64,000 bases of DNA from Roseitranquillus sp963709765 (GTDB lineage: Bacteria; Pseudomonadota; Alphaproteobacteria; Rhodobacterales; Rhodobacteraceae), in the NCBI GenBank assembly GCA_963709765.1, contig CAVPXL010000003.1, forward strand, positions 248,001-312,000. Direction: 5' to 3'. Each line of letters begins with the position of its first letter. Position 1 is the stretch's first letter. The notes beneath the pieces were generated by a model. That model worked only from the letters and a program-made list of their open reading frames with translations, made no database searches and was not told the origin of the DNA. A program made the translations under genes and the position numbers. This document shows positions 17,011-25,551 of this stretch, in pieces.

Positions 17011-17880
17011 GTGAGACCCCTGGTTTTCGAGCGATACGTGCAGCCCGCCCGGCGCCGGCCGCAGCTCTGGCGGCTGGTGCTTGGGCTGCTCCTCTGCGGA
17101 CTCGTCTATGCGGCGGTGGTGGCGGCGGTCTTCGTGGCGAGCGTGATGTGGTCGCGCCGGACGGGCGGCGCGCCCCTGGTGACGCCGTGGACGCCGGGAG
17201 GCACGTTGATCCTGCTGGCGACATTCGTCGGCATGGCGCTGGGCCCGATGGTGGCGGTGCGGCTTCTGCACGGACGCACGGCGGGGAGCCTGTTCGGACC
17301 GGCAGCGCGGGTTCTGCGCGATTTCGTCGCGGCGACGGCGATCACGGGGGCGGTGCTGGGCGTGGCGCTGGCATTCTGGGCCCTGCGCTACGAGGCGGTA
17401 CCGAACCTGGAAGCGGGGCTCTGGCTGACGCTGCTGCCGCTGACGCTTCTGGGCCTGGTGGTGCAGACGGGGGCGGAGGAGGTGCTGTTCCGCGGCTATT
17501 TCACCCAGTCGCTCGCGGCGCGGTTCAAGGCGCGGGCGATCTGGATGGGGGTGCCGGCGCTGGCCTTCGGGCTGTTGCATCTCGATCCGTTCGCGGCACG
17601 GGGGGTGGAGCTCTGGGCGATTGTCGGGGGGGCCGCGGTCTTCGGTCTGCTGGCGGCGGACCTGACGGCGGTGACCGGAAGCCTCGGCGCGGCGTGGGGC
17701 GTTCATTTCGCCAACAATCTGGTGGCCATCGCCGTGCTGTCGACGAAGGGCACGATCACCGGGCTGTCGCTCTACGTCACACCCTACGACATGGCGCAGG
17801 TCGACCCGCAGGTGCTGGTGGGGGATGCGGTTCTGCTGGTGCTGGGCTGGGTGGTGATCCGCCGCGCCCTGGCCCGGTGA
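17011..17880 (+). CDS. CPBP family intramembrane glutamic endopeptidase (CAAX/Abi-like)
   Basis: A 289-residue membrane protein with about eight segments. It has the CPBP motifs: EExxxR (E156, E157, R161 in GAEEVLFRGYF), an intramembrane His190 (FGLLHLD) and HxxxN (H232, N236 in VHFANN). Family members cleave proteins within the membrane; in bacteria some process peptides or give bacteriocin self-immunity. The start is a GTG preceded by CAGGGAGAG. It stands alone between ilvD/hypothetical and accD, so no partner is suggested. Confidence 0.88.
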   Translation: MRPLVFERYVQPARRRPQLWRLVLGLLLCGLVYAAVVAAVFVASVMWSRRTGGAPLVTPWTPGGTLILLATFVGMALGPMVAVRLLHGRTAGSLFGPAARVLRDFVAATAITGAVLGVALAFWALRYEAVPNLEAGLWLTLLPLTLLGLVVQTGAEEVLFRGYFTQSLAARFKARAIWMGVPALAFGLLHLDPFAARGVELWAIVGGAAVFGLLAADLTAVTGSLGAAWGVHFANNLVAIAVLSTKGTITGLSLYVTPYDMAQVDPQVLVGDAVLLVLGWVVIRRALAR

Positions 17881-18321
17881 GGGGGGCGGCCGGCACCGTG
17901 ACGCCGGTGTCGCGTTCCGGGTGAGTGCGCTGCGCGGTGTCGAGGGGCGGCCCTCGTCCGGTGGTCGTGGCCATGCGGGCCGACCGGACGCCGCGGTCCG
18001 GCGACGAGGCGAATCGCCAGAGGGGGGGGCCGGGATCGCGGGGGCAGGCGTCGGGTGGCGCCCTCGCCGACCCGGATGTCGCGCCTTGCGCAGATGCTCC
18101 GGCCCCGGGTGTCCGGGCGCGGGGCGGCGCATCGGTGCCGCCGCAAACCGGCGGCGAGCGGCCGCGGGCACGTGGCGGCCCTGTGGGACGGGCGTCGTCG
18201 GGTGCGGGCTTCGACACGGCCGGCGGCGCGGCCGGGAGCGAGGTTCCTTGCGCGGATTCGCGTCCGTCAATTGAATTCTCCGGTGCCGCCTTGTAGATCG
18301 GCGTCTAGCGCTGGAGGCCGC
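17881..18321. other. Non-coding stretch upstream of accD
   Basis: About 440 bases. The open frames on both strands are Arg/Gly/Pro-rich and look like GC-rich noise. The right end contains a plausible accD promoter (18271-18299). Nothing else is recognised. Confidence 0.45.
18271..18299 (+). promoter_or_regulatory. Candidate sigma-70 promoter for accD
   Basis: TTGAAT (18271-18276) and TAGATC (18294-18299) are separated by 17 bases and lie in the only AT-richer patch of this intergenic region, 23 bases before the accD ATG. Each box matches four of six consensus positions. Confidence 0.4.
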
Positions 18322-19353
18322 ATGAACTGGATCGCCAACTACGTCCGCCCGAAGATCAACTCGTTCTTCTCCCGCCGGGATGTTCCGGAAAACCTCTGGA
18401 CCAAGTGCGAAGCCTGCGGGACGATGCTGTTTCACCGCGAGTTGAAGCGGAACCTCAACGTCTGTCCGTCGTGCGACCACCACATGCAGATCACTCCGCG
18501 CGAGCGGTTCAAGACGCTGTTCGACGGCGGCGCCTATGCCGAGGTCAAGGTGCCCCAGCCGTTCGCCGATCCGCTGCATTTCCGCGACCAGAAGCCCTAT
18601 CCGCAGCGTCTCAAGTCCGCGCAGAAGGCGACCGGCGAGAAAGAGGCGATGCTGGTGGCCGAGGGCGAGATCGGACGCACGGCGGTGATGGTCGCGGCGC
18701 AGGATTTCTCGTTCATGGCCGGCTCGATGGGGATGCATGTGGGCAACGCCATCATCGCCGCGGCCGAGCGGGCGGTGGCGAAGAATCGGCCGCTGATCCT
18801 GTTCTCGGCCGCCGGCGGCGCGCGGATGCAGGAGGGCATCCTGAGCCTGATGCAGATGCCGCGCACGACCGTGGCGGTGGAGATGCTCAAGGAGGCGGGG
18901 CTGCCCTACATCGTGGTGCTGACGCATCCGACGACGGGCGGGGTGACGGCCTCCTACGCGATGCTGGGCGACGTGCAGATCGCGGAGCCCAACGCGCTGA
19001 TCTGCTTTGCCGGGCCGCGGGTGATCGAGCAGACGATCCGCGAGAAGCTGCCCGAGGGGTTCCAGCGGGCGGAATACCTGCTCGACCACGGGATGCTCGA
19101 CCGGGTGGTGCATCGCCGCGACCTGCGCGACGAGCTGATCTCTATCGTGCGGATGCTGCTGGGCCAGCCGCAGGCGGTGAAGGGCGAGCTGCCGCCGCCG
19201 GCCGAACTGGCGCCGCCGGAACCGGTCGAGGCCGAGCGGCGGCAGGAGGCCAGGCCGGTTGCGGTGAAGGCCGAGGCCGGGCCGGTCGAGGCGGAATCCG
19301 GGGAAAGGCCGCCCGCGCCCAAGCCTGCGGCGACGCCAAAGGCGGCCGAGTGA
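18322..19353 (+). CDS. accD: Acetyl-CoA carboxylase carboxyltransferase subunit beta
   Basis: A 343-residue subunit of the carboxyltransferase that, with AccA, moves CO2 from biotin to acetyl-CoA to make malonyl-CoA for fatty acid synthesis. The N-terminal zinc ribbon has C29, C32, C48 and C51. The crotonase-like core follows (SAAGGARMQEG, TTGGVTASYAMLGD, GPRVIEQTIREKLPEGFQ). The last 60 residues are a Pro/Glu/Ala-rich tail of low complexity, as in other Rhodobacterales. GGAGG sits before the ATG. folC follows 55 bases later, the usual accD-folC pair. Confidence 0.96.
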   Translation: MNWIANYVRPKINSFFSRRDVPENLWTKCEACGTMLFHRELKRNLNVCPSCDHHMQITPRERFKTLFDGGAYAEVKVPQPFADPLHFRDQKPYPQRLKSAQKATGEKEAMLVAEGEIGRTAVMVAAQDFSFMAGSMGMHVGNAIIAAAERAVAKNRPLILFSAAGGARMQEGILSLMQMPRTTVAVEMLKEAGLPYIVVLTHPTTGGVTASYAMLGDVQIAEPNALICFAGPRVIEQTIREKLPEGFQRAEYLLDHGMLDRVVHRRDLRDELISIVRMLLGQPQAVKGELPPPAELAPPEPVEAERRQEARPVAVKAEAGPVEAESGERPPAPKPAATPKAAE

Positions 19354-19408
19354 GCCGAGCCGCGGGACGCCGCGCGGCCGGGCGGGCGGGCTGAAGGGCG
19401 ACGCGCGG

Positions 19409-20674
19409 GTGAGCAACGGGTCCGACGAGATCCTGCAGCGCATGATGGCGCTGCATCCGAAGGTCATCGACCTGGTGCTCGACCGGGTCTGGCGCTTGCT
19501 GGCGGCGCTCGACCATCCCGAGCGGCGGCTGCCGCCGGTGGTGCATGTGGCGGGGACCAACGGCAAGGGCTCGACGCTGGCGATGATCCGCGCGGGGCTG
19601 GAGGCCGGGGGCGGGCGCTGCCACGCCTACACCTCGCCGCATCTGGCGCGGTTCCACGAGCGGATCCGCCTGGCGGGGGCGCTCATATCCGAGCCCGCGC
19701 TGGGCGCGCTGCTCGACGAGGTCGAGGCCGCGAACGGCGGCACGGCGATCACCTATTTCGAGATCACCACCTGCGCCGCGTTGCTGGCGATGGCGCGCGT
19801 GCCGGCCGACTGGACCCTGCTGGAGGTGGGGCTGGGCGGGCGGCTCGACGCGACCAACGTGGTGGAGCCGCGGCTGACCGTGATCACGCCGGTGGCGCTC
19901 GACCACCAGCAATTCCTGGGCGACACGATCGAGGAGATCGCGGCCGAGAAGGCGGGTATCCTCAAGCCCGGCGTGCCCTGCGTGGTGGGCCCCCAAGACG
20001 CGCGCGCGCGCGCGGTGATCGAGGCCCGGGCCGAGCGGACGGGCGCGCCGCTTCTGCTCCACGGTCAGGACTGGACGGCGTGGGAGGAGCGCGGGCGGCT
20101 GATCTATCAGGACGCGCGCGGGTTGCTCGACCTGCCGCGCCCGGCGCTGCCCGGCCCGCACCAGATCGACAATGCGGGGGCGGCGATCGCGGCCCTGCGC
20201 CAGCTCGGGGCGGACGACGACGCGGCGGAGGCGGCGACGGGCGCCATCTGGCCGGCGCGGATGCAGCGACTGGTGCGCGGGCCGCTGGTCGAGGCGGCCG
20301 GGCGCGCGCAGCTCTGGCTCGACGGGGGGCACAACCCGGCGGCGGGGCAGGCGCTGGCCGCGACGCTGGCGGCGATGCCGGGGCCGCGCTGGCATCTGGT
20401 GTGCGGGATGCTCAACACCAAGGACCCGGTCGGCTTCATGGCGCCGCTGGCACCCCATGCGGCGGACCTCCACGCGGTGGCCGTGCCGGAGAGCGAGGCG
20501 ACGCTCACGCCCGGGCAGACGGCAGCGGCCGCAGGACGGGCCGGGATCGCGGGTGGGGAGGCGTCCGACGTGGCGTCGGCGATCGGCGCGATCGTGGCGG
20601 CGGAGCCGGGCGCGCGGATCCTGATCTGCGGGTCGCTCTACCTGGCGGGCAGCGTCCTGCGCGAGAACGGCTGA
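19409..20674 (+). CDS. folC: Bifunctional folylpolyglutamate synthase/dihydrofolate synthase
   Basis: A 421-residue Mur-ligase-like enzyme that adds glutamate to dihydropteroate and to folates. The ATP-binding loop GTNGKGST is at 49-56. Other signatures are YTSPHLARFHERIRL, LLEVGLGGRLDATNV and the C-terminal LDGGHNPAA. The start is a GTG, with GGGCGACGCGCGG before it. It follows accD in the conserved order and is probably co-transcribed. Length is normal (about 420). Confidence 0.95.
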   Translation: MSNGSDEILQRMMALHPKVIDLVLDRVWRLLAALDHPERRLPPVVHVAGTNGKGSTLAMIRAGLEAGGGRCHAYTSPHLARFHERIRLAGALISEPALGALLDEVEAANGGTAITYFEITTCAALLAMARVPADWTLLEVGLGGRLDATNVVEPRLTVITPVALDHQQFLGDTIEEIAAEKAGILKPGVPCVVGPQDARARAVIEARAERTGAPLLLHGQDWTAWEERGRLIYQDARGLLDLPRPALPGPHQIDNAGAAIAALRQLGADDDAAEAATGAIWPARMQRLVRGPLVEAAGRAQLWLDGGHNPAAGQALAATLAAMPGPRWHLVCGMLNTKDPVGFMAPLAPHAADLHAVAVPESEATLTPGQTAAAAGRAGIAGGEASDVASAIGAIVAAEPGARILICGSLYLAGSVLRENG

Positions 20675-20758
20675 TCACGCGTCCGCAACATTCGTGCGCA
20701 GGATGACTTTTTTCGGCGTCCTTCGTTCGCGACTTGTCGACCGCGGATCGCGAATCTG

Positions 20759-20786
20759 TTAACCATTCAAGTGTCACTGTTATATT
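20759..20786 (+). promoter_or_regulatory. Candidate promoter of the exported VPLPA protein
   Basis: TTAACC and TATATT are spaced by 16 bases in a markedly AT-rich patch, 13 bases before the ATG at 20800. The -10 box matches five of six consensus positions; the -35 box is weak. Confidence 0.4.
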
Positions 20787-20799
20787 GAAAGGTCTGATT

Positions 20800-21633
20800 A
20801 TGCGCGTATCTTACCTGACGGCATGCTCGGCATTGGCCGTCGCCATCGCGGGCCCCTCCGGCGCGGCGGACATTACCCTCGATCTTGTTGCATCCTACGA
20901 GCGGACGTCGCCGTTCGGACTGGCCTATGACGGCAGCAATATCTGGTGGAGCGACAACGGCCGGACGGTCCATCAGATGACCACGGGCGGCGACGACACC
21001 GGCACCACATTCACCGGTCCGGTCTGGTCGGAACTCGCTTGGAACGGGTCGCAGCTGATGCAGGCGAGCGGCACGACGGTCTATTTCTTCGACCGCGACG
21101 GCACCAACCAGACCACCCAGTCGATCACGGCATCGCCCTATACGGGATTTGCGCTGAACGACGGTCTCGATTGGGACGGCGGAGAGCTCTGGTCCTCGCC
21201 GGATGTCGGCAACATCTACCGCCTGAACAGCGGCCTCGACAGTTTCATCGGAGCTTCCCCGTTCCTGGGTGGCGGCGGTGGGTATTCCGGGGTCGAGCGG
21301 ATCCAGGGTCAAAGCCAGGACTATGTGGTCGTGGTCAACGACGCCAAGAATCCGCGTGAACTCTGCGTTCACGAGCTTGACGCCTCGCTGATCGGTTGCC
21401 AGCAATTCGCGAATGCCCGCTACGAGGGCCTCGCCTTCGACGGCCGCTATGTCTGGGCCGCTGACTATTTCGGCGACAAGATCGACAAGTACGACATCCT
21501 TTCGGACGGAGGCTCGATCATCGTCGATGATGGCGGGCCCGATGTGGTTCCGCTGCCGGCCGGCCTTCCGCTCCTGGCGGGTGCGCTCGGCCTCTTCGGG
21601 CTTGCGGCCCGGCGGACGCGCAAGCGCGACTGA
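20800..21633 (+). CDS. Exported VPLPA-CTERM sorting-domain protein with beta-propeller-like body
   Basis: A 277-residue exported protein. A signal peptide occupies about 1-22 (MRVSYLTACSALAVAIAG, cleaved near SGA-AD). The body has repeated aromatic/Gly-Asp units (GLAYDGSNIWWSDN, LDWDGGELWSS, GLAFDGRYVWAADYFGDKI) like a seven-bladed NHL or SMP-30-type propeller. The C-terminus has the sorting signal VPLPAGLPLLAGALGLFGL followed by RRTRKRD. Proteins with this tail are processed and anchored by exosortase-like machinery in Rhodobacteraceae. AAAGG precedes the ATG. Function is unknown; surface adhesion or matrix roles are common for the class. Confidence 0.9.
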   Translation: MRVSYLTACSALAVAIAGPSGAADITLDLVASYERTSPFGLAYDGSNIWWSDNGRTVHQMTTGGDDTGTTFTGPVWSELAWNGSQLMQASGTTVYFFDRDGTNQTTQSITASPYTGFALNDGLDWDGGELWSSPDVGNIYRLNSGLDSFIGASPFLGGGGGYSGVERIQGQSQDYVVVVNDAKNPRELCVHELDASLIGCQQFANARYEGLAFDGRYVWAADYFGDKIDKYDILSDGGSIIVDDGGPDVVPLPAGLPLLAGALGLFGLAARRTRKRD

Positions 21634-21651
21634 CCGCGATCCGGCAAACAC

Positions 21652-21679
21652 TCCGACCGGGTCATCCGATCCGGTCGGA
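21652..21679 (+). terminator. Hairpin downstream of the VPLPA gene
   Basis: A perfect 9-base-pair stem (TCCGACCGG with CCGGTCGGA) and 10-base loop start 19 bases after the stop codon. No T-run follows. It probably ends the exported-protein transcript. Confidence 0.5.
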
Positions 21680-21742
21680 ATGCGTTCGGGCAGGAGCCGC
21701 GACTCCTTGAAAGAGCGCCGGCCCGGCGCTATCCAAGCCCCC

Positions 21743-21884
21743 ATGACCACGTTCCTGTACATGGATGATCACGCGCGTCTGCCGTGGCGGTTCTTCGGCG
21801 CCAGGCGAGCGGTGCTGGCGCGCCTATGACGTGCCGCGCGTCCCGACCGACGGGAACGCGCCTGGTCTGCGCCGGCCCCGGCGC
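21743..21884 (+). promoter_or_regulatory. Possible leader peptide and attenuator for leuC
   Basis: A 28-codon frame (21743-21829, MTTFLYMDDHARLPWR start) has four Leu codons, the last two near its end, and its 3' end overlaps a 7-base-pair hairpin (21798-21804 with 21815-21821). A second hairpin (21869-21875 with 21878-21884) is followed by CTTTTC, like an intrinsic terminator, about 80 bases before leuC. The arrangement resembles a transcription attenuator responding to leucyl-tRNA, but the Leu codons are not consecutive and the leader has no strong ribosome site. Confidence 0.35.
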
Positions 21885-21965
21885 CTTTTCAAAAACCGCG
21901 TAGATTCCGGCGTGCACAGCAAAAACCAGGCGTCCGGAAATACCCAATTCTCCCCGGAGAGCCCG

Positions 21966-23399
21966 ATGACAGCCCCCAAGACACTCTACGACAAGATCTG
22001 GGATGCCCACCTCGTCCACGAGGCCGAGGATGGCACATCCCTTCTCTACATCGACCGCCACCTGGTTCACGAAGTGACCTCGCCACAGGCCTTCGAGGGT
22101 CTGCGGATGACCGGCCGCACCGTGCGTGCGCCGGACAAGACGATCGCGGTCCCGGACCACAACGTGCCCACCACCGCCGACCGCGTGTCGGGCATCACCA
22201 ACCCCGAGAGCCGTATCCAGGTCGAGGCGCTCGACCGCAATGCCAAGGATTTCGGCATCCACTACTACCCCGTGAACGACATCCGACAGGGGATCGTGCA
22301 CATCGTGGGGCCCGAGCAGGGCTGGACTCTGCCAGGCATGACGGTGGTTTGCGGGGATTCTCACACCGCGACCCACGGCGCGTTCGGGGCGCTCGCCCAT
22401 GGCATCGGCACCTCAGAGGTCGAGCATGTGCTGGCCACCCAGACGCTGATCCAGAAGAAATCGAAGAACATGAAGGTCGAGATCACGGGGCGGCTTGCTC
22501 CGGGCGTCACGGCCAAGGACATCACCCTGTCGGTGATCGGCAAGACCGGCACCGCGGGCGGCACCGGCTATGTCATCGAATATTGTGGAGAAGCCATCAG
22601 GGCCCTGTCGATGGAAGGCCGCATGACGGTGTGCAACATGGCGATCGAGGGCGGTGCGCGGGCGGGTCTCATCGCGCCCGACGAGACCACGTTCGAATAT
22701 GTCATGGGTCGCCCGCACGCGCCCAGGGGCGCGGCCTGGGAGGCCGCGCTCGCCTGGTGGAAAACGTTGAAGTCCGACGACGACGCCCATTGGGACGCGG
22801 TCGTGACGATCGCCGGCGAGGACATCGCCCCGGTTGTCACCTGGGGTACCTCGCCCGAAGACGTCCTGCCCATCGACGCTCTCGTGCCCGACCCCTCGAG
22901 CTTTGCCGGAGGCAAGGTCGCGGCGGCGCGAAGATCGCTGGAATACATGGGCCTGGCTCCGGGAACGCCGTTGAGGGACATCGCGATCGACACCGTCTTC
23001 ATCGGGTCGTGCACCAACGGACGGATCGAGGATCTGCGCGCCGCCGCCGCGATCCTCAAGGGCCGGAAGGTCAAGGAAGGCCTGCGCGCCATGGTCGTGC
23101 CGGGCTCGGGTCTGGTGCGCGAGCAGGCCGAGGCCGAGGGGCTCGCCGACATCTTCCGCGAGGCGGGATTCGAGTGGCGCCTGGCCGGATGCTCGATGTG
23201 CCTGGCGATGAACCCCGACCAGCTCAGCCCCGGCGAGCGCTGCGCCGCCACCTCGAACCGCAACTTCGAGGGACGGCAGGGGCGCGGCGGACGCACTCAC
23301 CTGATGAGCCCCGCGATGGCGGCGGCGGCGGCGGTGACGGGCCGGCTGACGGATGTGCGCGAGTTCCTCGACCCGACGCCGGCCAGCGAGGCCGCGTGA
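21966..23399 (+). CDS. leuC: 3-isopropylmalate dehydratase large subunit
   Basis: A 477-residue aconitase-family subunit that, with LeuD, isomerises 2- to 3-isopropylmalate in leucine synthesis. The three [4Fe-4S] ligands are visible in IGSCTNGR and GCSMCLAMN. The start MTAPKTLYDKIWDAHLV is typical and GGAGAG precedes the ATG. Its stop overlaps a GTG that begins a small gene, and leuD follows 422 bases later, so the order is leuC-small gene-leuD. Confidence 0.97.
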   Translation: MTAPKTLYDKIWDAHLVHEAEDGTSLLYIDRHLVHEVTSPQAFEGLRMTGRTVRAPDKTIAVPDHNVPTTADRVSGITNPESRIQVEALDRNAKDFGIHYYPVNDIRQGIVHIVGPEQGWTLPGMTVVCGDSHTATHGAFGALAHGIGTSEVEHVLATQTLIQKKSKNMKVEITGRLAPGVTAKDITLSVIGKTGTAGGTGYVIEYCGEAIRALSMEGRMTVCNMAIEGGARAGLIAPDETTFEYVMGRPHAPRGAAWEAALAWWKTLKSDDDAHWDAVVTIAGEDIAPVVTWGTSPEDVLPIDALVPDPSSFAGGKVAAARRSLEYMGLAPGTPLRDIAIDTVFIGSCTNGRIEDLRAAAAILKGRKVKEGLRAMVVPGSGLVREQAEAEGLADIFREAGFEWRLAGCSMCLAMNPDQLSPGERCAATSNRNFEGRQGRGGRTHLMSPAMAAAAAVTGRLTDVREFLDPTPASEAA

Positions 23400-23791
23400 C
23401 GATCGGCTCCATTGTGCGGCGAGGCATGGTTGTTGTCATCCTCGCCGTCCTCGGCCTCGTCGCATACGGCTCGACGGACCGCGGGACGTGTCCGGCGATA
23501 CGTTATCTGGCGGCCGGGACCCAAGTCCTTGATTGCGAGGGTGCATCCGTGAATCTTCAAGATTCGAAGAACTCGTTCGTCGCCAAGGGTTCGGTTGCAG
23601 CCTTTTGGAGCTTCGTGACGGATCTCTCTGCCGAGATGCGCAGTGAAGATTGGGAGGAATGCGGCAATCTCGGACATATGCGGGGCGATCGCCCGGGTGC
23701 TCGTTGGTGTCGGTATTCAGAATCGAGCGAGATGAAGATGGAAGCAGCGTGGCATGACGGCGAGATCCGCTTCAGCTTTGTCGAGTGGTGA
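23396..23791 (+). CDS. Small membrane-anchored or exported hypothetical protein
   Basis: A 131-residue protein beginning at a GTG that overlaps the leuC stop (GTGA). One hydrophobic segment near the start (MVVVILAVLGLVAYG) is an anchor or uncleaved signal. The rest is a small soluble domain with four Cys (RGTCPAIR, VLDCEGAS, EECGNLG, RWCRYSES) that could form two disulfides outside the membrane. Its codon use is less GC-rich than leuC. I do not recognise it. Its position between leuC and leuD suggests insertion into the leucine operon rather than a role in the pathway. Confidence 0.7.
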   Translation: MTIGSIVRRGMVVVILAVLGLVAYGSTDRGTCPAIRYLAAGTQVLDCEGASVNLQDSKNSFVAKGSVAAFWSFVTDLSAEMRSEDWEECGNLGHMRGDRPGARWCRYSESSEMKMEAAWHDGEIRFSFVEW

Positions 23792-23821
23792 GCGGCCCGA
23801 CCGCGAAATGAGGAGTTAAGA

Positions 23822-24427
23822 ATGGACAAGTTCACCCAACTGACCGGGATCGCGGCGCCGCTGCCGATGATGAACGTCGACACCGACATGATCATCCCCA
23901 AGCAGTTCCTGAAGACGATCGCCCGCACGGGCCTCGGCAAGAACCTCTTCGACGAGATGCGCTTTCTCGACGACGGCTCGGAGAATCCCGATTTCGTCCT
24001 GAACCAGCCCGCCTACCGCGAGGCGCAGATCCTGGTCGCCGGCGACAATTTCGGCTGCGGCTCGAGCCGGGAGCATGCGCCCTGGGCGCTGCTCGACTAC
24101 GGCATCCGGTGCGTGATCGCGACGTCCTTCGCCGACATCTTCTACAACAATTGCTTCAAGAACGGCATCCTGCCGATCGCCCTGCCGCAGGAGGAGGTCG
24201 ACAAGCTGATGGACGACGCCGAGCGCGGCGCAAACGCGGTCGTCACCATAGACCTCGAGAAGCAGGAGATCACCGGCCCCGACGGCGGTCGCATCACCTT
24301 CGACGTGGATCCGTGGCGCAAGCATTGCCTGCTGAACGGGCTCGACGACATCGGGATCACGCTCGAAAAGAGCGCCGCGATCGATGACTTCGAGACGCGC
24401 ATGGGCGCCGAACGGCCCTGGGTCTGA
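23822..24427 (+). CDS. leuD: 3-isopropylmalate dehydratase small subunit
   Basis: A 201-residue swivelling subunit of isopropylmalate isomerase. The family signature for substrate binding is present (GDNFGCGSSREHAPWAL), as are NVDTDMIIPKQFL at the start and FKNGILPIAL. GAGG is six bases upstream of the ATG. The next gene overlaps its stop codon. Confidence 0.97.
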   Translation: MDKFTQLTGIAAPLPMMNVDTDMIIPKQFLKTIARTGLGKNLFDEMRFLDDGSENPDFVLNQPAYREAQILVAGDNFGCGSSREHAPWALLDYGIRCVIATSFADIFYNNCFKNGILPIALPQEEVDKLMDDAERGANAVVTIDLEKQEITGPDGGRITFDVDPWRKHCLLNGLDDIGITLEKSAAIDDFETRMGAERPWV

Positions 24428-25551
24428 GCGCGCGCTCCGGGGCCGCGTTCCTCGCGGCCCTGCTTGCGCTTGGCGCCGGGGCGACGGCGGCCGAGACCCT
24501 GCGGGTCGCGGCCTATAATGCAGAGCTGTCGCGCAAGGGGCCCGGCCTGCTTCTGCGCGACACGCTCGAAGGTGATCCGCAGGTCGAGGCGGTGGCCGGG
24601 ATCGTCGCGCATGTGGCGCCCGACATCCTGCTGCTCATCGGCGTGGACTGGGATCTGGACGGCCACACGCTTCGGGCGCTGGCCGACAGGTTCCGGGAGG
24701 CCGGAATCGACTACCCCTACCTCTTTGCGGCGCGTCCCAATGCGGGTCTGGCGAGCGGGCTCGATCTGGACGGCAACGGCCGGCTGGGCGATGCCCGCGA
24801 CGCGCAGGGCTACGGGCGGTATCTGGGGGAGGGCGGCATGGCGCTCCTGTCGCGTTACCCGATCCGCGAGGGCGAAGTGCGGGATTTTTCCGACCTGCTC
24901 TGGCGCGATCTGCCCGGCGTGGAATTGCCGCGAACACCGGCCGGGCCGTTCCCGAGCGCCGAGGCGCTGGCGGTACAACGGCTGTCATCGAGCGGCCATT
25001 GGGACGTGCCGGTCGACCTCCCGTCAGGGCGGGAGATCAGGATCTGGGCCTTCCATGCCACGCCCCCGGTCTTTGACGGACCCGAAGATCGCAACGGATT
25101 GCGCAACCGTGACGAGGCGGCGTTCTGGCTGCGCTATCTGGAGGGCGCGCTGGCCGTGGCGCCGCCCGACGCGCCATTCGTTCTGATGGGCGATTCCAAT
25201 CTCGACCCGGTGGACAACGAGGGGCGTTCGGACGCGCTGGAAGCGTTGCTGGCTCATCAGGGGCTGCAGGACCCCGCGCCGAGAAGCGCGGGCGGGGTCT
25301 CGACGGCGGCGGAGCAGGGTGGCGTGAACGCGACCCAGGCCGGCGACCCGGCCCTGGACACCGCCGACTGGGGCGACGACGGACCGGGCAACCTGCGGGT
25401 GGACTACGTGCTGCCGTCGGCGCAATTCCGGGTGCTGGATGCCGGCGTGTTCTGGCCCGCGCCCGACGACCCCGCCGCCGGCCTTTTGATGCGCGACGAC
25501 GTGGCGGCGTCGCGGCACCGGCTGGTCTGGGTCGATCTGGAGCTGCCCTAG
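24424..25551 (+). CDS. Secreted endonuclease/exonuclease/phosphatase family protein
   Basis: A 375-residue protein of the EEP (DNase I-like) fold. Motifs are AAYNAEL near the start, FVLMGDSNLDP (metal-binding Asp/Asn), VDYVLPS and the closing catalytic His in ASRHRLVWVDL. The only way to include its evident signal peptide (SARSGAAFLAALLALGAGA) is to start at CTG 24424, which overlaps the leuD stop as CTGA; a first ATG comes only at 24592, after the AYN motif. I therefore propose a non-ATG CTG start. Role is unknown: phosphodiesterase, nuclease or alkaline-phosphatase-like activity are possible. Confidence 0.8.
   Translation: MSARSGAAFLAALLALGAGATAAETLRVAAYNAELSRKGPGLLLRDTLEGDPQVEAVAGIVAHVAPDILLLIGVDWDLDGHTLRALADRFREAGIDYPYLFAARPNAGLASGLDLDGNGRLGDARDAQGYGRYLGEGGMALLSRYPIREGEVRDFSDLLWRDLPGVELPRTPAGPFPSAEALAVQRLSSSGHWDVPVDLPSGREIRIWAFHATPPVFDGPEDRNGLRNRDEAAFWLRYLEGALAVAPPDAPFVLMGDSNLDPVDNEGRSDALEALLAHQGLQDPAPRSAGGVSTAAEQGGVNATQAGDPALDTADWGDDGPGNLRVDYVLPSAQFRVLDAGVFWPAPDDPAAGLLMRDDVAASRHRLVWVDLELP

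Larger units (their letters stand above)
21634..21965. other. Intergenic stretch upstream of leuC
   Basis: About 330 bases containing the terminator hairpin and the possible attenuator described separately. No further gene is supported. Confidence 0.5.

Noticed and set aside
16915..19566. Long minus-strand frame (about 883 codons) opposite the CPBP gene and accD
   Set aside because: Covers several real genes in antisense; Arg/His/Gln-rich low-complexity sequence.
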